Positions 25,866-35,036 of a DNA stretch of 64,000 bases are shown piece by piece. The notes beneath the pieces are model-generated. The model did not search any database and had not been told where the DNA came from. It was given only the letters and a program-made list of their open reading frames with translations. Within the stretch, counting starts at the first letter, position 1. Each line of letters starts with the position of its first letter. Source of the stretch: an uncultured Prevotellaceae bacterium. GTDB taxonomy: Bacteria; Bacteroidota; Bacteroidia; Bacteroidales; Bacteroidaceae. The stretch covers positions 1 through 64,000 of the forward strand of contig CADCCB010000024.1 of NCBI GenBank assembly GCA_902799905.1, read 5' to 3'. The position numbers were made by a program, and so were the translations under genes.

Positions 25866-27830
25866 CTATTTCTTTGTTGCGAGCGGTTCAGGACCGTTGA
25901 GCGTAGGCGTGACGGGGATGATCTTGCCCTGCTTGTCGAACGTCAGACGGTCGATGCACACCTCGCGATGGATGCCTGGATCCTGGTGTAGGAAGTGCTT
26001 ATTGATGCGATGATAGACGATGTACCACTCATCCTTGCCTGGAATCTGGAGCACAGAGTTATGAGCCGTACCATAGATGCCATCCTCGGGCTTCTGCTTG
26101 ATGACGAGATAATTCTGTTCATCGATGGTGATGGGGCCGAGGGGCGACTTCGCGGTGCCATAGCACACATGGTAGTTGGGTGAGCCCGTATCGTCGACAC
26201 TCCACATGAAGTAGTAGGTGCCCTTGCGATAGAACACATAGGCGCCCTCACGGAAAGCCCAAGTCTGCAGGTTACCGCCAGCAGGTGTCATGTGGGTGAT
26301 GGTCTCCTTCTTCACGCTAAGCATATCATCGTTGAGTTCAGCCCCTGCCATGAAGCCATTGCCCCAATAGAGGTAGTACTTGCCGCTCTTCGGATCCTTA
26401 AAGACATCGACATCGATAGCCTGTCCGCCACGTGCCTCCTTGGGACGGTCGGCATCGGTGATGATGGGAGCGCCACTATCTACGAAAGGCCCTGTGGGGC
26501 TATCGCTCACGGCTACGCCAATCTCCTTGCGATTGCTTTGGGGATTATGAGCCGAGAAATAGAAGTAATACTTTCCTTTTTTCTCGATGATACAGGGAGC
26601 CCACGCATTGCCCGTGGCCCATTTCACCTGATCACCCTTCACATCGAGCATCTTGCCCTCGTCAGTCCAGTCGATGAGGTTGGTAGAAGAGAATACACTG
26701 AAGTCGTGACCGCCCCAACCTGGCGTACCGTCGGTAGTGCTGTAGATGTAGTATTTCTTGGTCTTCGTGGAGTAGAGCACCTCCGGATCGGCATGGAATC
26801 CCGTGAGGATGGGCTGCTTGTGATTACCAAAGGCCTTCAGCAGACGCTCCTTCTCTGCACGGGTGATAGGAATGATGGTGCCGTGACGAGGCGTGAACTT
26901 TCCCTTTGTCTCCGTGTTCTGCACAAACTGGAAGGTCTTCAGATCTTCCGACTTACAGAACTGATAGTGGCCGTTGCCATAGCAGTCGTACATGATGATC
27001 CATGACTTGCCGTCGATGGCCTTGCACACACCGACGCCCTCTACGGCTTCCTTCGTCTGCTCCACATTGCCGTCGAGCATCTGCCACTTGTCGGTCAGGT
27101 TCTTGGCCACAGCCTGATAGATGCCCCTACCCGACTCCTGCTTATAGAAGAGGTGGTAGAGTTGGTCGGCCTCGTTGTAGACAATATCACCGTCGATGGT
27201 AGCATTGCCGGCATCGAAGAGCCACTTCGGCTCACCCTCAAGGTCGGTGAAGTCCTCGTTGGCATACTGGTAGTAGATCTTGTCGTAAGAACGATGGTCG
27301 CTGGTGCGCAGCGAATAAAAGACCATGTACTTCTTAGCCTGATGGTCGTAGATGGTCTCTGGTGCCCACACGCGGATCACGTTCTTCCACGTCTTGGTGT
27401 AGCGCGTGGGGAAATTGATGGTGGAATGCGTCCAGTTGATGAGGTCGGTCGACTTCAGCAACACCATGCCGCGGTTGCTCGACCAGCCCAGCGATGAGCG
27501 CATATCGGTGACCACCATATAGAACGTCTTGCCGTCCTCACAGCGCAAGATATGGGGGTCACGCACACACTGTGTCAAGGCGATGGTGTCGCTCTCGATG
27601 ACAGGCATACCGTCATTCAGCGGCGTGTAGTTGTAGCCGTCGTCACTCAGGGCGTAGCAAATCTGCTCGTCCTTGGGGTCGTTACTATTAAAATAGGTGA
27701 AGAGATAGGCCACCATCTCGTTGGGGTCTTCCGGCTCCGGCACCACCTGTTTTGCCTTGGCTGCCATCGAAGGACAAGCGCATACCGTTAACAAGAAAAC
27801 GGTCAGAAAAGTCTTTGTCATTTTCATCAT
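25866..27830 (-). CDS. Secreted protein with two GH43-type five-bladed propellers
   Basis: 654 residues with a signal peptide (MMKMTKTFLTVFLLTVCACPSMAA). The first propeller (about 35-325) has VRDPHIL, TIDGDIVY and AVEGVGVCK, and the second (about 335-640) has FHADPEVLYS, AIDVDVFKD and FREGAYVFY. Both therefore keep Asp/Asp/Glu residues that could form the GH43 triad. Probably releases arabinose, xylose or galactose from plant side chains; the specificity is not readable. The first domain resembles the separate single-domain protein at 31291-32361. It follows the HExxH protein gene by 17 bases, probably in one operon. Confidence 0.85.
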   Translation of the reverse strand: MMKMTKTFLTVFLLTVCACPSMAAKAKQVVPEPEDPNEMVAYLFTYFNSNDPKDEQICYALSDDGYNYTPLNDGMPVIESDTIALTQCVRDPHILRCEDGKTFYMVVTDMRSSLGWSSNRGMVLLKSTDLINWTHSTINFPTRYTKTWKNVIRVWAPETIYDHQAKKYMVFYSLRTSDHRSYDKIYYQYANEDFTDLEGEPKWLFDAGNATIDGDIVYNEADQLYHLFYKQESGRGIYQAVAKNLTDKWQMLDGNVEQTKEAVEGVGVCKAIDGKSWIIMYDCYGNGHYQFCKSEDLKTFQFVQNTETKGKFTPRHGTIIPITRAEKERLLKAFGNHKQPILTGFHADPEVLYSTKTKKYYIYSTTDGTPGWGGHDFSVFSSTNLIDWTDEGKMLDVKGDQVKWATGNAWAPCIIEKKGKYYFYFSAHNPQSNRKEIGVAVSDSPTGPFVDSGAPIITDADRPKEARGGQAIDVDVFKDPKSGKYYLYWGNGFMAGAELNDDMLSVKKETITHMTPAGGNLQTWAFREGAYVFYRKGTYYFMWSVDDTGSPNYHVCYGTAKSPLGPITIDEQNYLVIKQKPEDGIYGTAHNSVLQIPGKDEWYIVYHRINKHFLHQDPGIHREVCIDRLTFDKQGKIIPVTPTLNGPEPLATKK

Positions 27831-27847
27831 AATATTTTGTTAAGTTA

Positions 27848-30800
27848 TTATTCTCTTTTGATGCATTTCATTTGTACGGAAAAATATCTATTCATATCGT
27901 CAGAGTGATCTTCTCCACCCCCAAAGGTCGTCTTATAGTGGGACTGGACACGGGCAGGGACACTAAGACGGATATTACGGATACTGTCACCTTCCCATTG
28001 GACAATAATACTGTCACATGAGATAGCCAGAGGACCATTAGGCGGTGATACCGTTAACTCCTTGGAAGAAACATAGGGATCGCGCCCTTCGCGACTGTCG
28101 ATACTCGACTTGAATGTCATAGTCGATGGACTGCAGGTGATGCTCCCATTCACCACCTTGACGTTGCCCCTGTTGCGACTTCGCGGATCGGCAGTGTACT
28201 TACCAGTGGCAGTAAAACCTGGCGTATCGAACTCCCTGGTGACCTTATCAAAGTCATCCCAATATTTCAGGTGGATGGCAGGTACGGTGATCGTGAACTG
28301 TCCATCCTTAAACTTGGCATGACCAGTGAATAGTTGTTCGGGCTTACGCGCATCGAGACCCATACGGAACTGATATTTGTCATTTCCTCTCATACTGACA
28401 TATTCGCTCCACACATAGACATCTCCATCTAAAACAAACTGATCGCCGTTCGGATTTCCTCCCGGTTGCGTAGTCTCCTGGCGTCCCTGATCGTCATCGC
28501 CTTCTATCTCAGGACCCGTCACCATCGTGGTGGTGTCTCTCTCAGCGGTCTGACTGACTGTTCCACGCTGTTTGCGGTAGTTTACCCTGTCAGTGGCAGG
28601 TGAGTAGTAGCGTCTGCCAACGGGTGACTCGTAGTACCAGCGTGATCTCATCTGCAAATCAATGTTGGCAGTGTCGGTGATGCCCAACTTGTCGTAGGTA
28701 GCCACAAACACATCCTTCCACCGTTCATTCTTTACCACATAGGTCTGCTGCTTGCCCGTTCTGTTATTCTTGATGGCAATCTGCAGTCCTGTCACGTAAC
28801 CTTTCTCCTTCAGTTCTGCCACAGGCTGACACTTGGGCCTTACCAATAGTCCCCGTTTATCGAGCGACGGGCCACTGACAGCAGGTGTGTTCTGAGGTTG
28901 GTAAAACGCTACGATATCATAGTAATAGTCATCGCCCATGGACAATCCCTTACTGTCTGGACGTGTCATCACAGCAGCATAGTTAATAGCAGGATAATTA
29001 CGTGAATAATTGGGCTCATAGTACATACGGTCGTAGGGGAATTCGCTTCTCATAAAGAACGTGAATGTAATCTCCGAGCCCTTCACTTTCTCCGAGTTGA
29101 CAGCAAAGAGGTTATATGGCTTGCGCTGTCCGGGCTTTGCCTTGATACGGAACGTGTTTGCCATAAACGGATAGCCTGTCGTACCTCCCTTTTCACCAAG
29201 GTTTTTGATACGCATGACACAATGTGACGGGTCGTGCTCCACGTCGGGCATCACCAGACGATCGCCAGCCTGTTGCATACGATAAGCGTACTGCCGTGTT
29301 TCAATATCGTCAATATATTGCCGGCAGAAGCCCTCGAAGTATTTTACAAACTGCGGGTCGGTGTCTATACAGAAGATATCTCTTATCGACTTCACCAGAC
29401 CCTTGTACACAGAGTAGCGATTCATCATCTTGGCAAAATCCAGGGTGTCGCGCCTGTTGGGCTGATTGTCCAGCATGTACTGCAACAGGTCGGCCAACAT
29501 GTAACCGCCCTCGCACTGGACTAGGCTGATACCCTGAAAACTGGGATACTTCTTGTCCAGCGGACAACCCAACATCTCTTTCTTGTCGCGAAGGGTATAG
29601 CCCATCATCTCAGCAGCCTCGGCACTCTCCGCACTAGCAAGTGTTATCTTACCTTGACGGATGAGCCAGTCCGTGAAGAGATGCTCAACAAGAGCACCAG
29701 TTGCTTCCAAATAGCGGTCATTTTTGAACAGCGAGCAAGCCACATACTCCATCTGGTAGACATGCATGGTCTCGTGAGCCATTGTACAGAGGATCTTTGC
29801 ATACTTATCCTGATCATAAGTACCGTTCACCACCAAATTGGAATAGTTTACCACCACGATGGGGTCAAGGATAGGCGTCTGGTGGCGGAAGGCCTCCTGA
29901 CCGAAGGCCTCAAAGTTGGGAGTGAGGTATATGACATACTCATAACTCAGGGGTTTCATATGCTGCACTGAGCGGCAATAGCGATTGGCCAGTTTCGCCG
30001 ACCGGATGATGTGCTCCACGCTCTCAGGAGTTTTCAGCAAAGTGTCGTTGGCCAGATCCTGCACCCGCTGACTGTTGGACATCAGTCGGTAGAAGATGGA
30101 ATCGATGCCTATACGACGGCGCTCCTGCTCTGCTGGTGGCAGACGTCTGGTGCCAAGGGTAGGTGGGTGCTGATTGTCGTACATGATCTTTGCTTCATCA
30201 CGCATGGCTCTCTCCAGCGCAATCAGTTCGTTCTTTTTCTGTACGTATTCCTGAGCCTTGGCACCATTCTCCGTCATGCTATAGCGATAACTGACGTAGA
30301 AGTTACCGAACGTATCTTCCACATAGAGGAACACCGCATCGTCCCACTTCCACCAGTTGCTGGGCCAAATACCTGCATCGGCCATGCGACGGGCTGTCTG
30401 CATGACAGCCGGCAAACGGGCATAGGCTATCCATGAGCCCAGTCCCAACGTACCAAAGAGGAAACACAGGCCAGCGATAGTAATACTATTCTGGCTAGCC
30501 TGATAACTAGCCATATGGCCGTTGATCCGTACGTTCAGCGGCTGCAGGTGACCATCGCCAGCCACGCGGTACATGACGAAGTTCCTGTACATGCTTTCAG
30601 GAATGCCATGCTTCTCAAGGTCAATGGTCACTGTATATTTACCAGGAATGACAGAGTCGGGCGGCAGACCTGCATCCAGGTCGTAGGCAAAAAGCATCGT
30701 TCCACCACCTTCCTGTTCCATCAGGCGGTCCAGTTCTTCCATCTTCTGCTCAGACACATCAGTCACCCTGATAACCACATCCTCTTCGAAGGCTCCGGCA

Positions 30801-31099
30801 TCGGCACGGATGGTCATATCCTCACGTGGATGAAGACTAATCGGCCTGCTATGGCCTGGTTGTTCAAAGGGCACGTCAGGGTCGAAAGTATCGAGCCATC
30901 CATCATCAATGACAATCTGCGAACGAGGAGCATCTATGTTCTCTCTTGCTGGTGGCAGGGTATTACCGTCGTCACCGTCGTTGCCATCATCGCCATTACC
31001 AGAGTAAGAATAGATGACAATACCCGCGAAAATCGCTATCATCAATAATATAACACCCACAACGGGTATTATGAGGAGCAGCCAGTAGTTTTTCTTCAT
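27848..31099 (-). CDS. Large membrane-anchored protein with an HExxH motif, family not recognised
   Basis: 1083 residues from ATG 31099 (MKKNYWLLLIIPVVGVILL). The open frame continues to a TTG at 31183, but the -7 box at 31150-31157 lies inside it. One N-terminal membrane helix (about 6-31), then an acidic GDDGNDGDDGN linker, then a long extracytoplasmic region. The zinc-type motif HETMH is at residues 442-446 (29762-29776) in MAHETMHVYQMEY, with a candidate third ligand Glu465 in YLEATGALVEH, 19 residues on. The C-terminal third looks like beta-rich, immunoglobulin-type domains. A gluzincin-like peptidase is inferred. Confidence 0.75.
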   Translation of the reverse strand: MKKNYWLLLIIPVVGVILLMIAIFAGIVIYSYSGNGDDGNDGDDGNTLPPARENIDAPRSQIVIDDGWLDTFDPDVPFEQPGHSRPISLHPREDMTIRADAGAFEEDVVIRVTDVSEQKMEELDRLMEQEGGGTMLFAYDLDAGLPPDSVIPGKYTVTIDLEKHGIPESMYRNFVMYRVAGDGHLQPLNVRINGHMASYQASQNSITIAGLCFLFGTLGLGSWIAYARLPAVMQTARRMADAGIWPSNWWKWDDAVFLYVEDTFGNFYVSYRYSMTENGAKAQEYVQKKNELIALERAMRDEAKIMYDNQHPPTLGTRRLPPAEQERRRIGIDSIFYRLMSNSQRVQDLANDTLLKTPESVEHIIRSAKLANRYCRSVQHMKPLSYEYVIYLTPNFEAFGQEAFRHQTPILDPIVVVNYSNLVVNGTYDQDKYAKILCTMAHETMHVYQMEYVACSLFKNDRYLEATGALVEHLFTDWLIRQGKITLASAESAEAAEMMGYTLRDKKEMLGCPLDKKYPSFQGISLVQCEGGYMLADLLQYMLDNQPNRRDTLDFAKMMNRYSVYKGLVKSIRDIFCIDTDPQFVKYFEGFCRQYIDDIETRQYAYRMQQAGDRLVMPDVEHDPSHCVMRIKNLGEKGGTTGYPFMANTFRIKAKPGQRKPYNLFAVNSEKVKGSEITFTFFMRSEFPYDRMYYEPNYSRNYPAINYAAVMTRPDSKGLSMGDDYYYDIVAFYQPQNTPAVSGPSLDKRGLLVRPKCQPVAELKEKGYVTGLQIAIKNNRTGKQQTYVVKNERWKDVFVATYDKLGITDTANIDLQMRSRWYYESPVGRRYYSPATDRVNYRKQRGTVSQTAERDTTTMVTGPEIEGDDDQGRQETTQPGGNPNGDQFVLDGDVYVWSEYVSMRGNDKYQFRMGLDARKPEQLFTGHAKFKDGQFTITVPAIHLKYWDDFDKVTREFDTPGFTATGKYTADPRSRNRGNVKVVNGSITCSPSTMTFKSSIDSREGRDPYVSSKELTVSPPNGPLAISCDSIIVQWEGDSIRNIRLSVPARVQSHYKTTFGGGEDHSDDMNRYFSVQMKCIKRE

Positions 31100-31149
31100 A
31101 AGTCGCCTAGTTTTAGGTGATAGATTCTTCGTTATGTCATTCTCGGCTT

Positions 31150-31157
31150 CAAAGATA
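31150..31157 (-). promoter_or_regulatory. -7 box of the HExxH protein gene
   Basis: TATCTTTG on the minus strand, predicting a leader of about 47 bases to ATG 31099. Confidence 0.5.
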
Positions 31158-31218
31158 AACAAAATTCCCGACATTCTCCTCAATTTTTCATAAAAAAACG
31201 ATAATCCATCTAAAAATA

Positions 31219-31249
31219 TTGGTTAACTGGCAAAAATCATGTAACTTTG
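31219..31249 (+). promoter_or_regulatory. Promoter of the single-domain GH43 gene
   Basis: TTGG (31219-31222), 19 bp, TAACTTTG (31242-31249). ATG 31291 follows about 35 bases after the predicted start. Confidence 0.65.
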
Positions 31250-31290
31250 CACAGCATAACAATGTGTAATCTCATAATCCAAGAATCATT

Positions 31291-32361
31291 ATGATTAATC
31301 GTTTTCTGGCTCATCCGGCCTCATATCTTGCACTCTCCTTGGTCCTATTGTCTTTCACACCCGCCTCTGCCCAGAACCCGCAGAAGGGCGATTATGGTTA
31401 TCTGTACTGTCACATGAGTGACAAAGGACAATGGACGGCGTATGCCGTGAGCCGCGACGGGTATCACTACGAGGATATCCTGGGCGGCGACCCGATTATG
31501 GACCCCAAGGAGCATGCCCGCATCGAGGGAGGCCAGCGCGATGCCTATATCTGTCGCTCATGGAACGGCAAGGGCTACGTGATGGTGACCACAGATATGA
31601 ACAATGCGATGACAAAGACGCTGGGCAAGCAGAACGACTGGGACAACTACGGCATCGACCTGCTGACCAGCAAGGACCTCATCCACTGGGAGAGCGTGTC
31701 GTTCGACTACCGTAAGGGCACCAGCATCTTCTCCAACCCAGAGGCCGAGAGCGTTTACAAGGACTGGAGCACCATCAACCGAGTATGGGCACCACAGATA
31801 TTCTGGGATCCGAACTACATTTGGGAAAACGGCGACAAGGGGGGCTACATGATCTACTACTCCATGTGGAACCGCGCCGAGAAGCAGTACGACCGCATGT
31901 ACTACTCGTATGCCGACAAGACTTTTACCAAGTTGACACAGCCCAAGTTGCTCTTCGACTGGGGCTATGCTACCATCGATGCTGACATCAACCTGCTCAG
32001 CGACGGCAAGTATCACATGCTGATCAAGAAGGAGGGCGGCAAGCCTGGCATCTACACGGCAACCAGTGACCACCTGACCTACGGCTGGGGCGAACCTGTG
32101 GAGGATGACTACGTGTCGTTCGAGGGCAAGAAGAAATGTGAGGGTTCATCAGCCTTCCAACTCATTGGCGACGACACATGGCGTGTGGCTTACATCCAGT
32201 ACAGCGACCGCCCCAAGCACTACCGCATCTGCAAGGCCGACAAGAACCTCCGCAACTTCAGCGACCCTGTTGACATCGAAGGCGTCACAGGGCCGCAGCA
32301 TGGTTCATTCATGCGTCTCACGAAAAAGGAGTACAAACGCCTCTTAAAGATGAATAAGTAA
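31291..32361 (+). CDS. Secreted GH43-type beta-propeller glycosidase
   Basis: 356 residues with a signal peptide (LALSLVLLSFTPASAQ, cleavage near residue 28). Related to the N-terminal propeller of the 654-residue protein at 25866-27830. Candidate catalytic residues are in GQRDAYICRS (Asp), ATIDADINLL (Asp) and KKCEGSSAFQL (Glu), and VWAPQIFWDP is the usual propeller blade motif. Some such proteins were earlier filed only as arabinosidase-like, so activity should be taken as probable. Transcribed away from the HExxH protein gene, with its own promoter; a terminator follows. Confidence 0.82.
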   Translation: MINRFLAHPASYLALSLVLLSFTPASAQNPQKGDYGYLYCHMSDKGQWTAYAVSRDGYHYEDILGGDPIMDPKEHARIEGGQRDAYICRSWNGKGYVMVTTDMNNAMTKTLGKQNDWDNYGIDLLTSKDLIHWESVSFDYRKGTSIFSNPEAESVYKDWSTINRVWAPQIFWDPNYIWENGDKGGYMIYYSMWNRAEKQYDRMYYSYADKTFTKLTQPKLLFDWGYATIDADINLLSDGKYHMLIKKEGGKPGIYTATSDHLTYGWGEPVEDDYVSFEGKKKCEGSSAFQLIGDDTWRVAYIQYSDRPKHYRICKADKNLRNFSDPVDIEGVTGPQHGSFMRLTKKEYKRLLKMNK

Positions 32362-32367
32362 AAAACA

Positions 32368-32408
32368 AAATTTGCCACCGCACTTCCTATCGGCGGTAGC
32401 AAATTTTT
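32368..32408. terminator. Terminator after the GH43 gene
   Basis: Stem AAATTTGC-c-ACCGC / GCGGT-a-GCAAATTT with an 11-base loop, followed by TTT on the plus strand and preceded by AAAA, so it may work in both directions between two convergent genes. Confidence 0.75.
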
Positions 32409-32430
32409 CACTCTTCACTTTTCCCTATAC
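32405..32430 (-). repeat. GTGAAAA-type heptamer stretch
   Basis: TTTTCACTCTTCACTTTTCC on the plus strand, that is GTGAAGA and GTGAAAA units on the minus strand, immediately before the stop of the GH13 gene at 32433. Same type as the array inside hflX. Confidence 0.6.
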
Positions 32431-32432
32431 CC

Positions 32433-34394
32433 TTAAAACGCCAGTACCAGCGTCTGGCGGGGCTTCATCTTGTGATTTCTCGACAAGTCGTAGTACTGAC
32501 CTGTAGGCACGTCCTTGGCACGCTTGGTATTACCAATAATCTCCTTGAAGCGGTCCACCTCGAAAGTGACAGGCTGCGAGGTGCCGTTAAGGATGGTCAT
32601 CACCGTTTGTCCACCATACTGACGGGCTACAACGTAGATGCCGTTATAAGGTATGAACTGCACCATCTTTCCTTTGGTGATGACGGGATTGTTCTGACGC
32701 CAATGCAGCAGACGGCTCAGCCAGTTGAACATGCTGTTCTCAGCCTTTGTACGTCCTTCCTTGGTGAAAGCATTATGGGTATCGCCAGGGAAGCCTCCAG
32801 GAAAGTCCTTACGCACATTACCATCGGTGACCTCTTTTGTGCCGTTCATCAGCACCTCCGTACCATAGTAGAGTTGGGGGATGCGATTCACGGTCAGCAG
32901 CAGAGCCAGCGCCTGTTTCAAGGCCAGCGTATCCTTACCGTTGCCTAAGAAGCGGTCTGTATCGTGGTTCTCTATGAAGGCCATCACACTCGACGGATTG
33001 GGATAGAGGTAGTCATAGACAAACGAACCATAGAGACGGTTCAGACCTGTCCACCAGGCATCCGTCTCCTCGTTCTTGGCCTGATTCAATTTGTCGAAGA
33101 ACGAGAAGTCCATGACGGTCTTTAGATAAGAGTTTTGCGCTGAGAGTTTAGAGTCCTTCTGCCAGGCAGCGGTATAGGCAGGCTCTGTCACCCACGTCTC
33201 ACCCACGACGTTGAAGTTAGGATATTCGTCGTCGAGTTCCTTCATCCACTGGGCCATCGCATCGGCATAGGCGTAAGGATAGGTATCCATGCGGATGCCG
33301 TCGATACCTACGGTCTCTATCCACCAGATAGAGTTCTGAATGAGGTAGCGCATCAGGTGAGGATTATGCTGGTTCAGGTCGGGCATGGAGGGCACAAACC
33401 AGCCCTCAACGGTCTCACGCAGGTCAACGTCTGAGGCATAAGGATCAACCACAGGCGTCAACTTATAACTGGTCTGCAGGTATTTGCTCTTCTGGGGCTC
33501 AGAGCCATCGCTGTTGGCTGTGAAGCCCGTCATGGGGTCACGCCCGCTCTCCTGTTCATTCAGCCACTCAGGCTGGTTCAGCCAGTCTTTCGTAGGCATG
33601 TCGCTTGTCCAGGGATGCTCAAAGCCACTATGGTTGAAAATCATGTCCATCACAATCTTCAGTCCCTTGGCATGGGCCTCATCACAAAGACGGCGGTAGT
33701 CCTCATTAGTGCCAAAGCGCGGATCAACACGGTAATAGTCCGTTGTGGCATAGCCATGATAGGTGGAGAAACCGTTCTCCGTATCTGGCGAGTTATTCTC
33801 CAATACAGGCGTAAACCAAAGGGCCGTCACGCCTAACTCCTTGAAATAGTCCAGATGCTCACGAATGCCATTGAGGTCGCCGCCATGTCGCAGACTCGGC
33901 TTCGAGCGGTCTTCCACATACTGACGCAGTCCCTTTATCTGAGCATTATGGCCAGCGCCCTGCGCAAAACGGTCTGGCATGAGCATATACAGCACGTCGG
34001 CATTCGTGAAGCCCATTCGCTTGTCGCCACTCATCTCGCGCTGTTTCAAAGTATAGTTCACTTTGATGGTTTGAGGTTTGCGATTGGAGGTTTGAGATTT
34101 AAATGTTAACGTCATCGTGCCAGGCTGGGCCTTACCTACATTCATATAGATGAGCAGGTAGTTGGGCGAGTCAAGGCGCACCAGACTATCGATCGTTACG
34201 CCTGAATAGTCTGTCGTGACAGACTGAGCATCGCGGATACCCTGGCCATAGACCATCAACTGCAAACTAGGGTTCTTCATGCCCACATACCAGTCGGTGG
34301 GATCAATGCGACTAACCGTCGGCTTTGCATTCTTGGCTGCACTCATAGTCATTGCGCTCATCAGCAGAGCAAGGAAAAAGAAATACCGTTTCAT
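32433..34394 (-). CDS. susA: SusA-like GH13 neopullulanase/alpha-amylase, exported
   Basis: 653 residues with a signal peptide (MKRYFFFLALLMSAMTMSAA). An N-terminal immunoglobulin-like domain (about 25-120) is typical of cyclomaltodextrinase/neopullulanase and SusA. Then a GH13 barrel with DMIFNHSG, the nucleophile Asp in GIDGIRMDTYPY, the acid Glu in VVGETWV and the transition-state Asp in FIENHDTDRF. Acts in the periplasm on imported malto-oligosaccharides. It is far from the sus cluster, yet carries the same operator (34482-34493) at the same spacing. A heptamer array (34068-34102) encodes SQTSNRKPQT in the N-terminal domain. The symbol follows B. thetaiotaomicron by resemblance. Confidence 0.9.
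   Translation of the reverse strand: MKRYFFFLALLMSAMTMSAAKNAKPTVSRIDPTDWYVGMKNPSLQLMVYGQGIRDAQSVTTDYSGVTIDSLVRLDSPNYLLIYMNVGKAQPGTMTLTFKSQTSNRKPQTIKVNYTLKQREMSGDKRMGFTNADVLYMLMPDRFAQGAGHNAQIKGLRQYVEDRSKPSLRHGGDLNGIREHLDYFKELGVTALWFTPVLENNSPDTENGFSTYHGYATTDYYRVDPRFGTNEDYRRLCDEAHAKGLKIVMDMIFNHSGFEHPWTSDMPTKDWLNQPEWLNEQESGRDPMTGFTANSDGSEPQKSKYLQTSYKLTPVVDPYASDVDLRETVEGWFVPSMPDLNQHNPHLMRYLIQNSIWWIETVGIDGIRMDTYPYAYADAMAQWMKELDDEYPNFNVVGETWVTEPAYTAAWQKDSKLSAQNSYLKTVMDFSFFDKLNQAKNEETDAWWTGLNRLYGSFVYDYLYPNPSSVMAFIENHDTDRFLGNGKDTLALKQALALLLTVNRIPQLYYGTEVLMNGTKEVTDGNVRKDFPGGFPGDTHNAFTKEGRTKAENSMFNWLSRLLHWRQNNPVITKGKMVQFIPYNGIYVVARQYGGQTVMTILNGTSQPVTFEVDRFKEIIGNTKRAKDVPTGQYYDLSRNHKMKPRQTLVLAF
34068..34102 (+). 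repeat. GGTTTGA heptamer array inside the SusA-like gene
   Basis: GGTTTGA, GGTTTGC, GATTGGA, GGTTTGA, GATTTAA. Encodes KSQTSNRKPQTIK in a loop of the N-terminal domain. Confidence 0.85.
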
Positions 34395-34417
34395 AATACA
34401 TTTAGTTATTGCGGCTA

Positions 34418-34425
34418 CAAAGATA
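34418..34425 (-). promoter_or_regulatory. -7 box of the SusA-like gene
   Basis: TATCTTTG on the minus strand, 24 bases before the ATG. No -33 TTTG at the usual distance, as expected if an activator is needed. The LacI-type operator is centred 66 bp upstream. Confidence 0.65.
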
Positions 34426-34481
34426 CACCTTTTCCGCTAAACCGTCACCCCTACTCCATCCACATTCGTCACTATGGCTAT

Positions 34482-34493
34482 GAAATCGTTTGC
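34482..34493. promoter_or_regulatory. LacI-family-type operator upstream of the SusA-like gene
   Basis: GAAATCGTTTGC, sharing AATCGTTTGC with the sites at 56178-56189 and 58819-58830. The central CG (34487/34488) is exactly 66.0 bp from the centre of the -7 box. Confidence 0.75.
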
Positions 34494-34520
34494 ATAAACG
34501 ACGCCCCAAATGACAATTAC

Positions 34521-34562
34521 AACAAAAAAAGTCCGCTGCAACTCTCACGAGCAACAGCGGAA
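34521..34562 (-). terminator. Terminator of the putative small RNA
   Basis: On the minus strand: TCCGCTG ... CAGCGGA stem, with a small internal mismatch region, followed by CTTTTTTTG. No coding frame with family resemblance ends here. Confidence 0.6.
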
Positions 34563-34762
34563 CAAGCCTATGTTTAACTAAAAATCCTTTTTCCAAAAGA
34601 AATTTTCAGTCCACAAGGACTAAAAATTTGAAAGTTTAAAAGGGTGTTTCACAACAACCTCCTGTTATCCTACAGTTGAAAACTTTCTTTTTTACCAATA
34701 ACTAAAAACCTAAAACTATAAATATTACTACTAACCTAAAACAATCTCTGAATCTTTTTGAC
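34524..34762 (-). ncRNA. Putative small RNA of about 240 bases upstream of the SusA-like gene
   Basis: Bounded by a promoter (34767-34797) and a terminator (34521-34562), both on the minus strand. It contains a 12-bp hairpin (arms 34601-34612 and 34617-34628, loop of four) and an AGGAGG five bases before a GTG that opens an 11-codon frame (MKHPFKLSNF), so a tiny peptide or leader is possible. No known RNA family is recognised. Confidence 0.4.
34601..34628 (-). other. 12-bp hairpin inside the putative small RNA
   Basis: AATTTTCAGTCC / GGACTAAAAATT with loop ACAA (plus-strand text). The single mismatch becomes a G-U pair in the minus-strand RNA. Confidence 0.7.
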
Positions 34763-34766
34763 GATG

Positions 34767-34797
34767 CAAAGGTACGACGATTTTCTGAATTGCGCAA
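34767..34797 (-). promoter_or_regulatory. Promoter without a protein gene (putative small RNA)
   Basis: TACCTTTG (complement of 34767-34774), 20 bp, TTG (complement of 34795-34797). Confidence 0.6.
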
Positions 34798-35036
34798 TAC
34801 TTTTGCTTGAATAAATATCAAAAATCGCCTCATTCTTGATGCAAATCAAGCCATTGTGCCCGCAAACACGCAAAAAAGCACAATTCTTTGTTTACCCTGT
34901 CCGTTTTTCAGTATAGCGAAGCGTCGCTCGGCCCTTGGGACGCTTTCTCAAAGCAAAGCGACTGAAAGAACGGTGTTTTTGCTTTCATTGATTTCAATGC
35001 ATGGAATGCTGCGTGTGGTGATAGTGACGGCTGCTT

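Noticed and set aside
34402-34596. 64-codon minus-strand frame
   Set aside because: It starts at TTG and runs through the terminator, the operator and the susA-like -7 box; non-coding.
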